A stretch of 44,328 bases of DNA from an uncultured bacterium (GTDB lineage Bacteria; Verrucomicrobiota; Lentisphaeria; Victivallales; UBA1829), in assembly GCA_900548385.1 (NCBI GenBank), contig URKJ01000042.1:1-44328 (forward strand), in the 5' to 3' direction. The notes under the pieces are model-generated. The model was not told where the DNA came from, did not search any database, and saw only the letters and a list, made by a program, of their open reading frames with translations. Shown here one piece after another: positions 42,873 to 44,328 of this stretch. A program made the translations under genes and the position numbers. The stretch's first letter is position 1; every line of letters starts with the position of its first letter.

Positions 42873-44201
42873 TTACAGATTAAGTTTATATTCGTTTTCG
42901 CTTCGCGGAGTCATGGAAACGATCCGTTTTTCTCCGGCGATGTTGAGTTCATAATCGCCGTAGAAACCGTTCCAGGAGGCTTCGCCGTTGTCGTCGGTGA
43001 CGACCGCGGTTTCCGTGTGCCACTCTTTGTTGACGAGTCGGTCCAGCATCTTGTAGGAGGGTTTTTCCTGAAAATCCGCTCCGATGAGGCAGGCGTTGCA
43101 CTGGTTCTCGTTGCCGTATGCGGTCTGGTCGCAGAGATTCCAGTAGACGATTGAGCCGCAGTTCCGATGGCTGAACCAGATGCGGTAGAAGTTCCGGAGG
43201 ACCTGAGCTTGAAGTTCTTCCGCGAGGTCGCGCGGGAGGTCGGGATACGTCGTCAGCGAGATTTCAGAAATATGCAGCGGAAGACCGAGCTGGCCGAGTT
43301 GATCCAGAACCTGAAGCTGGTGTGCCGGATCGAAAAAGTTCTTTACCTTCGGTTCCGCATGCTGCATGACACTGCCGGCATACATGTGGAACTGAAGCCC
43401 GATGCCGTCCAGTTTGGCGCCGCGCCGCTGCAGGCGGTCCGCCAACAGGAACATCGGGGAACTGTTGTGTGCAAATGCGCGGAAACTGATGTCGGTCCCG
43501 TCGTTATAAATCAGTTCATCCTGAAACGGGAGATATTTTTCCGCCATTTTAAAGATTTGCCAGACATAGTCCGGTGGAACGGCGGCATCGCCGATTAAAG
43601 CGGATTTGCGCGGATGATAGGTAAACGACTCGTTGACGACGTCCCATTTGCGTATGCGTTCTCCGTAACGTTCCGCCAGTCCGGCGATCCGTTTTTCCAG
43701 CAGATACATGACTTTGCGGGGATCGGAGGGAAGCCAGCGGGGAACGAAGTTGTCGCAGAAAAGCCAGTGTCCTTTCGGGGCGATATTGTTCTGTTCGCAC
43801 CAGTCGACCACCAGATCCGCGGGCGGTCTGCGCGCCATTGCCGGGCTGTTCGCCGCATACCGCAGCCTGCCCTGTTCCGGCTCTGTCGAATCCCAGAGCA
43901 GGGGAACGACCGCTTCATTGAAAACGCGCTTGAAATACTCTTCATACGCCGTGTTCTTTTCCGGTTCGGCGAAGTCTTTGAGCTTGAAAATATTGCATCC
44001 GAAACGGAAATCATGGTTGAGCTGCCGGACCTTGATTTCCCGGTTTTTCAGCGGGTTGCCGTTGGCGTCTTTGAGAAACAGCGTTCCCCAGCCCATCCGG
44101 TTCCGTTTAATATCCAGTTCCACGCGTTCCCAGGTTCCGGCTTTCGGATGGTCGAAAAAACGCATCAGTGCTTTGATCTTGTCTTGTGCGGTGAGTTCCA
44201 T
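42873..44201 (-). CDS. GH10-family glycoside hydrolase (xylanase-like)
   Basis: 442 residues without a signal peptide. A small N-terminal beta part (about 25-65) is followed by a TIM barrel. The acid/base is Glu191 in WDVVNES and the nucleophile is Glu313 in HISEISL; GLQFHMY (268-274), KGHW (143-146) and VYWNL (352-356) match the barrel core. A short C-terminal beta domain (about 395-442, WNGFYGDYELNI) is present. In typical GH10 the block after KGH reads LVWH; here it is LFCD (Cys149-Asp150), so the -1 subsite differs and the substrate may not be plain xylan. ATG 44201 follows AAGGAG. It acts on beta-1,4-glycan oligosaccharides, with LacI and GH78 neighbours in a saccharide-use region. Confidence 0.88.
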   Translation of the reverse strand: MELTAQDKIKALMRFFDHPKAGTWERVELDIKRNRMGWGTLFLKDANGNPLKNREIKVRQLNHDFRFGCNIFKLKDFAEPEKNTAYEEYFKRVFNEAVVPLLWDSTEPEQGRLRYAANSPAMARRPPADLVVDWCEQNNIAPKGHWLFCDNFVPRWLPSDPRKVMYLLEKRIAGLAERYGERIRKWDVVNESFTYHPRKSALIGDAAVPPDYVWQIFKMAEKYLPFQDELIYNDGTDISFRAFAHNSSPMFLLADRLQRRGAKLDGIGLQFHMYAGSVMQHAEPKVKNFFDPAHQLQVLDQLGQLGLPLHISEISLTTYPDLPRDLAEELQAQVLRNFYRIWFSHRNCGSIVYWNLCDQTAYGNENQCNACLIGADFQEKPSYKMLDRLVNKEWHTETAVVTDDNGEASWNGFYGDYELNIAGEKRIVSMTPRSENEYKLNL

Positions 44202-44231
44202 AGAGTGATCTCCTTTTTTGAAAGTTGAGAA

Positions 44232-44260
44232 AATATAAGGCCGTTTATTTGTAAAATCCA
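44232..44260 (-). promoter_or_regulatory. Possible promoter of the GH10 gene
   Basis: On the minus strand TGGATT (44255-44260), a 17-base spacer and TATATT (44232-44237) lie about 30 bases before the start. The -35 match is weak. Confidence 0.35.
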
Positions 44261-44281
44261 TAAAAACAGGCTATAATATAT

Positions 44282-44328
44282 CTGTCTCTTATACACATCT
44301 GACGCTGCCGACGACTTAATAGGTGTAG
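44282..44328. other. Nextera sequencing adapter left in the contig (non-genomic)
   Basis: 44282-44300 is the 19-base Tn5 mosaic end, CTGTCTCTTATACACATCT. 44301-44314 (GACGCTGCCGACGA) is the rest of the Nextera read-1 adapter complement. 44315-44322 (CTTAATAG) is an 8-base index whose complement, CTATTAAG, matches my memory of the i5 index S518, and GTGTAG begins the P5 adapter complement. The biological sequence ends at 44281. Confidence 0.97.

Overview
The window reads as a bacterial contig of roughly 50% GC with dense, protein-coding DNA. The content (PVC-type membrane proteins, sigma-54, Hanks-type kinase-like proteins, a large SSS transporter, LacI control of GH78-type enzymes, a GH10 enzyme) fits a saccharide-degrading member of the PVC group. 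A Lentisphaerota/Victivallales gut or anaerobic bacterium is my best guess, but this is inference from gene style; no rRNA is present. No tRNA, CRISPR array or insertion sequence was found. The last 47 bases (44282-44328) are not genomic: they are Illumina Nextera adapter sequence running into an index and the P5 adapter, so the right edge is a true contig end.

Layout. 0-6 kb: a six-hairpin glycosidase (+), then a minus-strand operon of a WalJ/YycJ-type metallo-beta-lactamase protein, a zinc-ribbon pseudokinase and a hybrid histidine-kinase-like protein without its phospho-accepting His. 6-9.8 kb: rpoN translationally coupled to a GT-C-like membrane protein. 9.8-13.6 kb (-): Lrp/AsnC regulator, class I aminotransferase and a membrane protein with a degenerate spermidine-synthase domain. 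13.8-18.4 kb (+): membrane protein, serA, folK and a class C beta-lactamase-like hydrolase. 18.4-20.6 kb (-): gmhA-uppS-cdsA envelope operon.

20.6-25.5 kb: an AT-rich 469-base spacer with DnaA boxes (candidate oriC), followed by dnaN, recF and a lipoprotein built of aromatic FPL-type repeats. 25.5-26.9 kb: phosphohexomutase. 27-33.5 kb (-): a tightly overlapping operon of ROK sugar kinase, Ppx-like protein, ppk1, queC and a HI0933-type flavoprotein. 33.7-36.5 kb (-): FHA-like pseudokinase, thyX and a metallophosphoesterase. 36.8-44.2 kb: carbohydrate region with an SSS transporter, LacI regulator, GH78-like rhamnosidase, GNAT acetyltransferase, an orphan structured intergenic element and a GH10 enzyme.

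The most unusual theme is the number of proteins that keep a signalling or enzyme fold but have lost catalytic residues: one histidine kinase, two Ser/Thr kinase folds (one attached to a degenerate FHA-like domain), one Ppx and one spermidine-synthase-like domain. The first two of these lie in one operon with a WalJ-like protein, which is the best candidate here for an undescribed signalling system.
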